DNA of 64,000 nt from Nemertoderma westbladi. Lineage: Eukaryota > Xenacoelomorpha > Nemertodermatida > Nemertodermatidae. Location: NCBI GenBank assembly GCA_032718475.1, contig JAUCBJ010002273.1, positions 1 to 64,000 on the forward strand, read 5' to 3'. The notes beneath the pieces were generated by a model. It did no database searches. It was not told the origin of the DNA and saw only the letters and a program-made list of their open reading frames with translations. Below are positions 41,764-54,100 of the stretch, in pieces. The translations under genes were made by a program, and so were the position numbers. Numbering within the stretch: the first letter of the stretch is position 1; every line of letters begins with the position of its first letter.

Positions 41764-43944
41764 TCAAAAGTTTAAAATTTCATCGAGGAAATCTGATGTT
41801 GTCTGATTAAATAAAACCCCGGAGACGTTGTTGCTAGTCGCTTCTGATTGGTTGTTACTATATTGTGCTAGGGCGGCGTTATTGCTGAGCCCTTCGGATT
41901 GGTTATACGGTGCCAGAGCACCGTTATTGCTGGGCATTCGTGGTGGGTTATACGACGGTGCTGCCAGTGACCTGTTACTATTTGAGACCCCAGACTGATG
42001 AAACAACCTAGTACTGGTCGCACCATTAACCATTTGGTTATAAACTCCGCCATTAACTTGGCGGTTTTTAGATTCATACGACGTATCATTGCTAGCCATT
42101 CGGGCTCCTTGCTGGTTGTACAGAGTCCCTTCGTGGTAAATCTGCCCCGCCGCCGAGTGGATTTGTTCCATCGGAAGGCGGTACGACTCGAAGTTATTGT
42201 GCGAGTTTGGCATATGCTGGGCGCCGTGGGGGTTTACCATTGGGTAGGCTGTGGGGGCGTTTGTCATGGGATGATGGGCGTTTGACATTCGATGACCGTG
42301 TGTCATTGGATTGGCATTAACCATTGGTTGGGCGTTATGGGCGTTTATAATTTGCTGGGCGTTTACCAATGGCTGGCCGTTATGGGCGTTTACCAATGGC
42401 TGGGCGTTATGGGCGTTTACCATTGGATAGGGATTGTTTACCATCTGATGTTGACTCCCCGGAACCATCTGATGGGGATTTCCGTTACTCCCCATCTGCT
42501 GGATCTGCGAATGGCTCTGTGTTTGCGAAAGCTGACGCATTTGGGTGGAACTCTCCACCTGTAGATACTGGCCGGCGGTGAGGCGGGGGTTCTGGAATCC
42601 AGTTAGGTTGTGGTTCGTTTTCCGGTACGGGGGCGGGGGGTCCCGCATCCCTATTGGCTGTTGATGACGCGGTTGCAACCTACAACCGTTGTTGTACTGG
42701 GGCTGCTGTTGAACGCGATACATTGAATATCCGGCTTGCTGGGCAGATGAACTGTTAAACTGCTTTTCGCTAATACTCCCATTACCAAAGACATTACGAT
42801 GCGTTTCGCTATCGTTACTTCGCGTTTGGTACTGGACTTGCATCGGCCCGCTACTATTATTACACTGTAAGCCCGACTGGTTGTTATGAAAACGCTCCGA
42901 AGACACATTTTGACGAAATAGTTTCTGATCCATAGAAATCTGAGTGGTTTCCTGACGAGAGTGAATGTAATACTCTTGCATAGATTCATCCGTTACACGG
43001 ACCGGGCCATTGCCGACGTCGCACGACGCTAGTTTAGCTTGCTGGTTAGACGACTCAACTACAAAACAATTGCCGTCATTATAATAAGGAATTCCACCGG
43101 TTTCACCGCTACAAATCTTCGCCTGACTATTCTGAGGAATTGAAACTTCAAATTGCCGATTTTTAGTATTTATTTCGGATAGAAAGTTGGAGAAAGGAAG
43201 ATTATCCGAGGCCCTACGAGAGATGTTGTGTGCGGGATCTTCTGCGTTAGTCCAAGGATTCTTTGCAACTCGGGAGGTTTGATATTCGCATGAGTTACCG
43301 CCCTGAAGAGCTTTGTAAAGTTCGCTTTCGTTTGCGAGACTTTCCGCATTCGGTTTAACATCGTCGTATTTACCCCCGCGGTCGGAAAACTCGCAACTAG
43401 AACCGCTAAAATTAGGAAAATTCTGCTTATTAAAATGATGTTTATCGTATTCTTGATATTCGGCGGTTTTACAGGGGGGTTGAGGCGTCGCCTCGGGTTG
43501 CATCTCGGATTCCTCCTCCCCGAACGTCGAGCTGACCGTCACGTTGGTGTGGATCGTCCGGGAGTTACGTGGGATCCCGGAACCGTCGCCGATCTCTTGC
43601 ACGATCTGTACGGATACCTTGGGGACGGCGTACGGATGGTAACCCTTCCGGGAATCGCGACCCTCCTCCGCCCAATCCGTCGAGGATTTACGCCGTTTAC
43701 TCGACGGTACGCTGTTGTTGTCCTCTTTATTTACAAATTTCTCGAGTTTAATCTTCGAGTGGCATTTCGCTCCGTTCCGCGCGTTGGAATGAATTCGTTG
43801 TCGTAATGTCTCGGCTTCCTCTCGTTCCCTGCGGTACATCGACTTGTAGTAGGATGAGTAGCGATCAATACACTGCGAATGACGGCGTTTATACGCGTCC
43901 AGTTTTAGTTGGTGAGCGGTGAATTGTTCAGAGTTCGCATCCAT
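41764..43944 (-). CDS. MAML-like: Mastermind-like Notch co-activator
   Basis: 726 residues in one exon. The N-terminal helix (residues about 9-70) has the Mastermind pattern: LDAYKRRHSQCIDRY matches the RRRIELCRRHHSTCEARY helix that lies on the Notch ankyrin domain/CSL groove, and REREEAETLRQR...ARNGAKCHSK continues it. A basic patch follows (SSKRRKSS). The rest is low complexity and rich in Asn, Gln, Ser and Met, with a short repeat VNAHNAQP at about 500-580. The last residues (TSDFLDEILNF) form an acidic-hydrophobic motif like a transactivation element. Mastermind proteins bridge nuclear Notch and CSL and recruit p300/CBP; that role is inferred. Vertebrate MAMLs are about 1,000 residues and multi-exon. 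The call rests mainly on the N-terminal helix. Confidence 0.75.
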   Translation of the reverse strand: MDANSEQFTAHQLKLDAYKRRHSQCIDRYSSYYKSMYRREREEAETLRQRIHSNARNGAKCHSKIKLEKFVNKEDNNSVPSSKRRKSSTDWAEEGRDSRKGYHPYAVPKVSVQIVQEIGDGSGIPRNSRTIHTNVTVSSTFGEEESEMQPEATPQPPCKTAEYQEYDKHHFNKQNFPNFSGSSCEFSDRGGKYDDVKPNAESLANESELYKALQGGNSCEYQTSRVAKNPWTNAEDPAHNISRRASDNLPFSNFLSEINTKNRQFEVSIPQNSQAKICSGETGGIPYYNDGNCFVVESSNQQAKLASCDVGNGPVRVTDESMQEYYIHSRQETTQISMDQKLFRQNVSSERFHNNQSGLQCNNSSGPMQVQYQTRSNDSETHRNVFGNGSISEKQFNSSSAQQAGYSMYRVQQQPQYNNGCRLQPRHQQPIGMRDPPPPYRKTNHNLTGFQNPRLTAGQYLQVESSTQMRQLSQTQSHSQIQQMGSNGNPHQMVPGSQHQMVNNPYPMVNAHNAQPLVNAHNGQPLVNAQQIINAHNAQPMVNANPMTHGHRMSNAHHPMTNAPTAYPMVNPHGAQHMPNSHNNFESYRLPMEQIHSAAGQIYHEGTLYNQQGARMASNDTSYESKNRQVNGGVYNQMVNGATSTRLFHQSGVSNSNRSLAAPSYNPPRMPSNNGALAPYNQSEGLSNNAALAQYSNNQSEATSNNVSGVLFNQTTSDFLDEILNF

Positions 43945-44689
43945 TACCTACCGCATTACAGCATTACCCAGGTCAGCAGGTAGGCCTATAGCAGGGTATA
44001 GGTTTCGGCAAACCGCAAACGGACCGGGACCATAACGAACTGACGAACTGACAGACTGACGGAGTATGGAGTAGTCTAACGACAGAACGAACCTATTGCA
44101 ATTGTGCTAAATACAGAAATACTGATATAATCAACTCGCCTGTCGGCCTGTCGCCGCTGCACGCGCCGCAGTCCATGAGTCTGTGAGTCGTACTCGTAAC
44201 GTCACTCTCCTATCACTGCAGCACTGTATCAATACTTAGATACTGGAATAGGGCCTATATGCTATATCAGTCAGTCAGTATATCACATCACCACCCCTTC
44301 CAGCGCCCAGCCCAGCCCACCAACATCTGAACACCACATAATTACCGCTCTCAGACTCTAGCAGTCTTGCCAATCCAGCAATCTCTATCAATCTAACTAT
44401 ATCTTCTCAACGTTTCCTACAATGCAATCCTGCAATCAGGCAATCGCAAAAAGAGTGAGACGATCAGACAGTAACCAAATACAATACGCATAATACTGTA
44501 ATACAGTAATATACAGATACCGGTATCTGGATATATTACAGCTATAATTCAGTAATTATTATGTAAGGCTGTAAGGTACTATTTATTGCAGAACTAAATC
44601 CATAAACAGTTATTTATTACAAAAGGCAGTGTCCGGGAAGTGTCCGGGGGGCAAGTGTCCGGGGGGGGGGGGGGGAATATGACGTCACA
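43945..44689 (-). promoter_or_regulatory. Upstream region of the Mastermind-like gene
   Basis: No gene. Pyrimidine-rich stretches, ending in a GTCCGGGG repeat and a poly-G run (44658-44672) at the border with the next LINE. Promoter by position only. Confidence 0.3.
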
Positions 44690-46655
44690 GAACGTAAGGA
44701 TTTAAAATTATTGGGTATAGAAAATTCATGGATAGAATTAAAACGCCCCCAGAATAAAGTTCTAATTATTGGAACTATCTATCGCCCCGAACCTGTACAC
44801 ATTGATACATTTCTCACAAAGCTGGATTCTATACTGCTATCTTTAACTAATAATAATTATGACGTCATCCTTACAGGTGACATGAACATTGACCTCCTGA
44901 AACCATCCACCCGCTCTCTGCAATATACAGACCTCCTAAATTGATACGGATTTCCACCGCTAATATCTACTCCTACTCGTGTAACACCATATTCTAAAAC
45001 TACTATCGACCATATTATAACTAACATTGCGTCATCATTCTCTACATCCGGTGTCTTCCAAAATTTAATTGGGACTTCTGACCACTACCCTTGCTTCACG
45101 GTCTTCCAACAGTACTCTTGCTATTTCAATAAGCCCAAAAAAAGTACAGTTTTTGACTTCTCTAATTTCAGAGTAAATGACTTTTTACATGATGTTAAGG
45201 ATCCAAATACATGGTCTTACACTTGGTCATCAATACCGAATTATAATAAATTCGATACTTTTTATGATGACTTCACGAGCCTCTGTTTAAAGCATGTTCC
45301 AAAAAAATATATATCTTCCAATAAAATACCATTGAAACCATGGATGACCCCCAACCTAATCAAATGCACATAAAAAAAAATCCCACTGATTCTAACCACA
45401 CTAAATACACGCAATATAGGAACAGCTTAACTTCAACTACACGTGCTGCACAATCACGCTACTATTCTACTCAGTTTACAAAAAACTCTAACAACATACG
45501 TAAAACATGGGTGATAATAAATACTGCTCTAAACAAATCGCGTAAACTAAACTCACCTAAGAAACTTACTATTTCCAGTGCATATAAAATTGAAACTATA
45601 ACCGATCCAACACATATTGCTAATACACTGAACAATCACTTTGATTCTATTGGCCCCTAAACTAGCTCGGGATATACCACATTCGCATATTTCCCCTCTT
45701 CGCTACATCAACCACATTCGGCCAAACTCCTTCTCCCTCTCTGAGACATCTCCAGTTGAAATACACTATAACTTTCTCCATCTAAACCCTAACACATCTA
45801 CTGTACAAATGACGACTTTTCTATAAAACTCATAATGCTCGCTGCACAACATATATCTATTCACATAAGCTATTTAATTAATTTATCCATTTCGCAGGGT
45901 TTCTTTCCCAAATCATTAAAAATAGCCAAAGTCCTACCATCATTTAAAGGGGGAGTCCCGACGGACTCTAACAACTATCGCCCAATCTCCCTTCTTCCCT
46001 TGCTAAGTAAACTTCTGGAACAAATAATAAACACCCAGCTCCAATCTTACGTCTTAAAATTCCTAATAATAACAAAATCGCAATATGGCTTTGGTCCGAA
46101 AACATCCACAACTCACGCCCTTCTCCTTGTCCTTGACATCCACCAGGGACCAGGCCCTAGACGATTCGCTATCTACTTGTGATATCTTCATTGACCTAAA
46201 GAAAGCTTCGATACTCTAGACCATGAAATACTACTATCTAAACTAACATAATATGGAATACCTCTATGGTCTACCTCATCAACTAATATCTAGCTTTCTT
46301 TCATCTCGATCTCAATTTGTATCTATCGATGGCTTTCAATCCTCAATTTTACCTCTAACCTGTGGCGTCCCTCAGGGTTCTACTCTTCCCCCCATCCTAT
46401 TCATTTTATATATTAACGACCTGCCTAATGCTTCAAACCTACTCTCAATGTTATTTGCTGATGATACATAATACGCTTTTCCAATCCTCATCGAATGCAT
46501 TTTCCCTTCTAACGACTACCAACCAGGAACTTGACAAGATCGCTGATTGGCTTATTGCTAACCGCCTCTCCTTAAACTTAACAAAGACGGAATACGCTAT
46601 ATTTTCTAATTTTCTAACTGACCCGACTAATCTCAACATCATCAAACTTGTCTAA
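44690..46655 (+). pseudogene. LINE with endonuclease and RT, decayed
   Basis: Read across several frames with at least four stops. Apurinic endonuclease motifs come first: IIGTIYRPE, ILTGDMNIDLL (catalytic Asp/Asn), TTIDHIITN and GTSDHYPCF (the SDH motif). A linker follows, then RT: NNYRPISLLPLLSKLLEQII, LTCGVPQGSTLPPILF and LLSMLFADDT. Sequence past block 7 is lost. CR1/Jockey-like by motif style. The start of the endonuclease domain is missing. Confidence 0.85.
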
Positions 46656-49600
46656 ATTTGTAATATTTACGAACATGTAATGAAACGCCAATTTTGTTAT
46701 AAAATGTTCGGCATGCGCCAGATGCTAAATATGTAAACAATTTGCCAATGTGGTTATTAAAAGTCTACATATCGCCAGGTTACTGTATATGTAAAATGGT
46801 TTCAGTACGTCCAGAATAATGGTATGGTTAAATTTGCGTTTTATGGTGTTTTGGTTTCATGTTATGGTTCTGTTTCAAGATATGGTTCTGATTCGGGTAA
46901 GTCTTTAGATCTCTTAAGGTCACAGCGCAGGTGATATCGGTATGGTTTTGCCTATGATTTTGTTAAGGTCCATGTATGTTATGGTTCAGTTTATGTAAAT
47001 AATGTGGCCTTCGAAACAAATTACAGTACACTGGACTGGACATTCCTAAATATTACCCGCAGAATTATTCTGCTCATTGAATATTTTGGTATCTGAATAT
47101 TTTGGTATCTATCTATCTGACTTATTAATTTGTTTTATATGGGAATTTGAATTGAAGCGCCACTTTAGTTGTAAAATGTTTACAGTGTGCCAACAATAAA
47201 TAGGTCAACAATTTGCCAAATTCGTGAATAAACTCGTCTCCATCACTAGACTGGTTGCGCTCGTGTCCTGTTTCGCATCACAAATTAAGGCATTCTCAAG
47301 AGGCAGCCCAAGAGATGACAGTAAGAGTGAAGCCTCAAAGGGGGAAGGAACGGCCCACGAAACGAATAGAGTTATGGACAGTGACTATCCACTGGGAAGC
47401 AGCACCACAAACTTGCGCCAATCACGCTTCTGTATTGAATTTTTGTATATGGCTGTTTGGTATAACTGGTACATGCGATGCAGCCTGCACTATAAAAAGA
47501 CTAAATTAGATCCTAAAAAACCTGGTGAACCTAGCAAACTTCTTAGGCTTCTTATGCGAACATAAATCGTAAATTGTTGATAATTTACTGTAGGTTCCGT
47601 ATTTTTACTTAGGCCTATATACCACAATAAATTCCATTAATAGTCACCCCATGAGTTTATAGCTTTAATTAATATTATGTTCATTTTAATTGTTTATATT
47701 AAAAATGGTTTATTGCTAGCCAGGGTGCCAAATAGAATTATAAATCGTTCACCCAGGAACATATGATTTTTTCGTTACATGAAATACAAGAGATGATAGG
47801 ATGATTAATAATATGTTAATAATTGGTGCTAGGAACGCTTGAATATAAACTGATAAACAAACGCCATTTATGATGATTTTTTTGGCCTTAAGTAGCATTA
47901 ACGCCGTCCTGGCGTTAAGATGACATGCCTACCAAACGCCATGATATCCCGCAGAACGCCCTCATCTTATATAAACAAGTCGCAAAAGCGCAAAAATACA
48001 TATTTCGGCATGGCGTATTTGTTAACCGCAACATCTATATATAGATATGGATAACTTGTCCATGACGAGCCTTCGCTTTTGCGTCTGTTCGAAATTGCTA
48101 TAACACTAAATTACGCAACATTTCAACTACAATGGAATTCCAATAGTAACTATATTATCTACCCACTTGTTTTTGTTCTATCGAATTTCGCCCAATAGGA
48201 AAAAGATATATTTTACATGTTATATTTTCATAATTATTTATAACATAATATAAACAAAGGAGAGCAGTGGCTTTTCTGGACCACAAAAGATGTATATCCA
48301 ATGTCCCTATAGAGCCAAAAATATATATAATTTTTTCAAAGACGAATCATGAAATTTCAGATATTGGAATCAAATATTAATAGAGAGATCTAAAATATGC
48401 GATAAATTCTGTTTCTGGAACGTAAAATATTTTTCTAATATATCTTTCATTATCATGACAAACATAGCAGTACAGTACACTACATAGTTCGTAGCATTTG
48501 TGGAACTTTCTAGGATTATCAAGAATAATGGATTTTCACGATACATAATTTTATTTTTTGTGCTTGAAACTACTTCAATGTTTCTCATTTTTGCCATACA
48601 GTACCTACTATATTCGACATTTTAAAGTTGTTATTTTGATTTCAGCCTTTCAAAAAATATAAATTTACTAAAATATGTATTTTCGATTTTTCGAACAAAA
48701 TAGTGGCTTTTTATAGGGACACGATTATATATATGATTTTTGAGTAGACAAAGACAGTGTTTATTAATATTTAAGTTTGAAATGTTCGAATATCACGAAT
48801 TATAAACCTGTATAGTGTATGGCTGCGCATTGGACACATCACCATTGTATTGAATAGTGCAGCAAAAATGGGGTATTTGGGGTTTCACTAAATTTGAAAC
48901 TTTGAAGCTTTGGAGTATTGAAACTTCAATGCTTCTCTTTTTTCCCATAATTTTTCCGAATTATCAGTTTCCAAAAAAACCCATAATATTACACCTTTAA
49001 TTACAGTTGCAACAGCTCATTTCCAATTTATTTTAATTAATAGCTATACCCCGCCTACCGGTAGATAATGCAGTAGGCCTATCTGACAGTCAGGTAAATT
49101 TCCACCTATTGTTTACGTGGTAACCATGACGGCGTTAAGTAATGTCCACTAGGGGGACATTACTTAACGCAGTCATGGTTACCACGTAAACAACAACACC
49201 AAATACAATACTAAATATACAGGCCAATACAATGCTGTAATGTCTTCTAAAGTTGTGAAGTGCTAAATAACAACTCGCTGCTACAGTAATACTAACGGCG
49301 TTGAGTAATGTTACAATTTTGGAATAAAATACATTTACTTCTACAATTATGGTAACAGCGCAACAGCCCCTGCTATAGTAATTAACTGCTCTACTGCTCA
49401 GAGTTTAAAAAACAATAACTGAAGTTCAATGTCAGTGAATTTAGTAACAATGATGATGATCCCTCTGTGTAATTACATGTAAACCGGTAAAATTCATGGT
49501 TTTCAAGTCAAAGAATGGTTTCCATAGTTTAAATATTACATTATTTATTGATTTCAAATTTTTAATTTGCACCTCCTTTACAAGTTATTGGAATTGGGGG

Positions 49601-50045
49601 CCCCAAAAAGTCGGGGGGGGGGGGGGGGGCTAGGCTATAGCCTAGCTAGCCTAGGCCTTAATCCAGCCCTGTCTACATCGATCAAAAAACAGAACATCTC
49701 CAAATAAATTAACATTAAATGATAATAATAAAATCGAACCCGAGATTACTGATACCAAAGAGATTTGCTGATTTAGTATTTTATTTTTTATTACTGTAGT
49801 ATGAGAAATAAGAATTTGTTATTACAGTACTATAATAATTATTTTGGTAGTGCCTGAAATTGGAATATATGTAGATCACACGTCCATTGTCTTTATGAGG
49901 ATGGTGACCGGTCTCATGTTCTGCAGTCTGCAGATAGAGGGCGAAATGTCTGAAATTCCAAATTGACAATAAAATGTAAGTTTATATATATATGAGTACT
50001 GTAGTAGGCCTAGCTGGTAATTAACACCACACAATTTACTGGAAA
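46656..50045. other. Intergenic region with scattered repeats
   Basis: No supported gene. Two diverged copies of a roughly 70-bp unit (GCCA...TTGTAAAATGTT...CAATTTGCCAA) lie at about 46685-46755 and 47157-47220. The 81-bp palindrome is at 49111, and a poly-G run at 49612-49629. Confidence 0.4.
49111..49191. repeat. 81-bp palindrome
   Basis: GTTTACGTGGTAACCATGAC at the left and its exact complement at the right end, arms of about 37 bp with one mismatch around the centre ACTAGGG. The inner arm is GGCGTTAAGTAATGTCC. A strong hairpin, possibly a tiny foldback element; a related ACGGCGTTGAGTAATGTTAC occurs at 49294. Confidence 0.9.
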
Positions 50046-50723
50046 TCAGTAGAAGTTCAGGTTAATTGTTACTGCCACCAAAACAGAAGCCACAGCTCCA
50101 TTGAGTTTATTTCCCCAGCTTGATATCGTTGTGTATGTTTCAGCTGTTGATGGAGGTTCTGTTGTAACCGGTTGTGTAACACTGGTACTTGTAGCAACAG
50201 GATCAAACCCACGATGGTTCCAATTCACTGACCCGTTGGTGAACAGGTAGTCCTGTTCCCACTCTCGTTCCCCAACTCTGTTGCAGGCATCTGACCCGTT
50301 GCAGCAAACTGCTTGGCAACTTGGATGTGTGAGCTGGGCGTTGTAGTCTTCATCAACACGAGGTCCTCTCGGATGCAAATCTTCCCATTTCATCGTGCAT
50401 TCGTCTTCATTGATGAAATCCTCACATACCTCTTCCATGATGCAGGATTGTATTTTGGTGTACAACAAACCTTTGATCACTTCGCCGTTTAAAAAGTACA
50501 ATCCTGGCAATTGAGTGAAGAACACTCGACAGGAAGTACACCCTGTTTCAGTGACACCTGGGCGTTCCTCGAACCAGGGGATGCCAGGCATGATATCTGG
50601 GCGAGCTGACTTATAAGTAACCATTGTTTGTTCGTCCAAACAATCCAAAGAAGAAACCACTACAACTTTCTCTGTAACTATATAAACAGCTACCAATAGA
50701 ATTTGAAGATATTTAATATCCAT
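50046..50723 (-). CDS. GPI-anchored Ly6/uPAR-type protein
   Basis: 225 residues from the Met at 50723 (MDIKYLQILLVAVYIV), chosen because it begins a signal peptide; an upstream in-frame Met would add 25 residues before it. The mature part has ten cysteines, starting with LDC at 28 and ending with CQAVCCNGSDACN, the CC....CN close of three-finger (Ly6/uPAR) domains. Two N-glycosylation sites (NGSD, NGSV), a Thr/Ser/Pro-rich stalk, and a C-terminal small-residue plus hydrophobic stretch (GNKLNGAVASVLVAVTINL) that fits GPI attachment. Expected at the cell surface. The spacing between the first cysteines is longer than in classical Ly6 domains. Ligand unknown. Single exon. Ly6 proteins share their fold with snake neurotoxins, but the anchor points to a membrane protein. 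Confidence 0.8.
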   Translation of the reverse strand: MDIKYLQILLVAVYIVTEKVVVVSSLDCLDEQTMVTYKSARPDIMPGIPWFEERPGVTETGCTSCRVFFTQLPGLYFLNGEVIKGLLYTKIQSCIMEEVCEDFINEDECTMKWEDLHPRGPRVDEDYNAQLTHPSCQAVCCNGSDACNRVGEREWEQDYLFTNGSVNWNHRGFDPVATSTSVTQPVTTEPPSTAETYTTISSWGNKLNGAVASVLVAVTINLNFY

Positions 50724-51181
50724 GATGACATTTATGTCTTCCCAATTATTGATGATCGACAACCTTAAATAATCATGTGCCCTAAATCTTACACCCACTA
50801 ATTAATTAATGTAATAACTCAATAACTTGCAACCACAACATGTATTGGGCGAATGTCTCTTTTTTCCAGGCAGGTTATCGCAACTTCTACTAAAAGTGAG
50901 TTCTTACAGCATCAAAGGTAAATAAACGTGATATGAAATTAAAGTACTGTACATATGCTCCACCTCCAGCAAATACTAAAAAATAATATTTAAATAATTT
51001 ATTTATTTGGTACTCACCAAAGAAAAATATGACAAATATTATTTAATATATATATATTATTATATTTATTATTATATTATATTATTTTATTTTATTATAT
51101 ATTATTATATATAATATATTATTTAATTTTTGCGCAGCCACTAATGGGACATCTTTCCAATTTTTTTCCGACATAATTAGT
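50724..51181. other. AT-rich spacer before the 21-bp array
   Basis: Upstream of the Ly6-type gene. It includes a long TTATTATATATTA low-complexity stretch near 51030-51125. No gene seen. Confidence 0.5.
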
Positions 51182-54100
51182 GGGGATCCCGAGATAGTAT
51201 CTCGGGGCCCAGACTTATTATCTCGGGATCCCGAGATACAATCTCGGGATCCCGAGATAATAAGTCGGGATCCTGAGATAATAAGTCGGGATCCCGAGAT
51301 AATAAGTCGGGATCCTGAGATAGTAAATCGGGATCCCGAGATAGTAATTCGGGATCCCTAGATAGTAATTCGGGATCCCGAGATAATAAGTCGGGATCCT
51401 GAGATAATAAATGGGGATCCCGCGATAGTAACTCGGGATCCCGAGATAGTAACTCGGGATCCCGAGATAATATGTCGGGGCCCCGAGATAATAATTCGGG
51501 ATCCCGAGATAGTAATTCGGGATCCCTAGATAGTAATTCGGGATCCCGAGATAATAAGTCGGGATCCCGAGATAGTAATTCGGGATCCCGAGATAGTAAC
51601 TCGGGATCCCGAGATAGTAATTCGGGATCCCGAGATAGTAACTCGGGGTACCGAGATTGTAACTCGGGATCCCGAGATAATATGTCGGGGCCCCGAGATA
51701 TTAAGTCGGGATACTGAGATAATAAGTGGGGTTCCCGAGATAGTAACTCGGGATCCCGAGATAGTAATTCGGGATCCCGAGATAGTAATTCGGGATCCCG
51801 AGATAATAAGTCGGGATCCTGAGATAATAAATGGGGATCCCGAGATAGTAACTCGGGATCCCGAGACAGTAACTCGGGATCCCGAAATAATATGTCAGGG
51901 CCCCGAGATAATAAGTCGGGATCCTGAGATAATAAGTCGGGCTCCTGAGATAATAAGTGGAGATCCCGAGATAGCAACTTTGGATCCCGAGATAGTAATT
52001 CGGGATCCCGAGATAGTAACTCGGGATCCCGAGATAGTAATTCGGGATCCCGAGATAGTAACTCGGGATCCCGAGATAGTAACTCGGGATCCCGAGATAG
52101 TAAGTCGGGATCCCGAGATAGTAACTCGGGATCCCGAGATAATAAGTCGGGATCCCGAGATAATAAGTCGGGATCCTGAGATAGTAACTCGGGATCCCGA
52201 GATAGTAATTCGGGATCCCGAGATAGTAACTCGGGATCCCGAGATAGTAACTCGGGATCCCGAGATAATAAGTCGTGATCCCGAGATAATAAGTCGTGAT
52301 CCCGAGATAATAAGTCGGGATCCCGATATAGTAACTCGGGATCCCGAGATAATAAGTCGTGATCCCGAGATAATAAGTCGGGATCCCGAGATAGTAACTC
52401 GGGATCCCGAGATAATAAGTCGTGATCCCGAGATAATAAGTCGGGATCCCGAGAAAATAATTTGGGATCCCGAGATAGTAACTCGGGATCCCGAGATAGT
52501 AATTCGGGATCCCAAGATAGTAACTCGGGATCCCGAGATAGTAACTCGGGATCCCGAGATAATAAGTCGTGATCCCGAGATAATGAGTCGGGATCCTGAG
52601 ATAATAAGTGGGGATACCGAGATAGTAACTCGGGATCCCGAGATAGTAATTCGGGATGCCGAGATAGTAATTCGGAATCCCGAGATAATAAGTCGGGATC
52701 CTGAGATAATAAGTGGGGATCCCGAGATAGTAACTCGGGATCCCGAGATAGTAATTCGGGATGCCGAGATAGTAATTCGGGATCCCGAGATAATAAGTCG
52801 GGATCCTGAGATAATAAGTGGGGATCCCGATATAGTAACTCGGGATCCCGAGATAATAAATCGGGATCCTGAGATAATAAGTGGGGATCCCGATATAATA
52901 AGTCGGGGCCCCGAGATAATAAGTCGGAATCCCGAGATAGTAACTCGGGATCCCGAGATAATAAGTCGGGATCCCGATATAATAAGTGGGGATCCCGAGA
53001 TAATAAGTCGAGGCCCCGAGATAATAAGTCGGGATCCCGAGATAATAGGTCGGGATCCCGAGATAATAAGTAGGGATCCCGAGATAATAAGTCGAGGCCC
53101 CGAGATAATAAGTGGGGATCCCGAGGTAATAAGTCGGGATCCCGAGATAATAAGTGGGGATCCCGAGATAATAAGTCGAGGCCCCGAGATAATAAGTCGG
53201 GATCCCGAGATAATAAGTCGGGATCCCGAGATAATAAGTGGGGATCCCGAGATAATAAATCGGGATCCCGAGATAATAAGTCGAGGCCCCGAGATAATAA
53301 GTCGGGATCCCGAGATAATAAGTGAGGATCCTGAGATAATAAATGGGGATCCCGAGATAGTAAGTCGGGATCCCGAAATAATAAGTGGGGATCCTGAGAT
53401 AATAAGTCGAGGCCCCGAGATAATAAGTCGGGATCCCGAGATAATAAGTCGGGATCCTGAGATAATAAGTGGGGATCCTGAGATAATAAGTCGGGGCCCC
53501 GAGATAATGAATCGGGATCCCGAGATAATAAGTCGGGATCCCGAGATAATAAGTCGGGATCCCGAGATAGTAAGTCGGGATCGCGAGATAATAAGTCGAG
53601 GCCCCGAGATAATAAGTCGGGATCCCGAGATAATAAGTGAGAATCCTGAGATAATAAATGGGGATCCCGAGATAGTAAGTCGGGATCCCGAGATAATAAG
53701 TCGAGGCCCCGAGATAATAAGTCGGGATCCCGAGATAATAAGTGAGGATCCTGAGATAATAAATCGGGATCCCGAGATAGTAACTCGGGATCCCGAGATA
53801 ATAAGTCGGGATCCCGAGATAATAAGTCGAGGCCCCGAGATAATAAGTCGGGATCCCGAGATAATAAGTCGGGATCCCGAGATAATAAGTCGGGATCCCG
53901 AGATAATAAGTGAGGATCCTGAGATAATAAATGGGGATCCCGACATAGTAAGTCAGGATCCAGAGATAATAAGTCGGGGCCCCGAGATAATAAGTCGGGA
54001 TCCCGAGATAATAAGTCGGGATCCCGAGATAATAAGTCGGGATCCCGAGATAATAAGTCGGGATCCCGAGATAATAAGTCGGGATCCCGAGATAATAAGT

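Noticed and set aside
43435-43806. Plus-strand 123-codon frame
   Set aside because: Antisense shadow of the Mastermind-like coding region.
47224-47565. 113-codon frame starting MNKLVSITRLVALV
   Set aside because: No family recognised, the upstream part looks repeat-derived, and there is no supporting signal; could be chance.
48370-48597. Minus-strand 75-codon frame
   Set aside because: AT-rich, no protein-like pattern.
50046-50723. Secreted three-finger toxin
   Set aside because: The C-terminal GPI-type signal, Ser/Thr stalk and long loops fit a Ly6/uPAR surface protein better.
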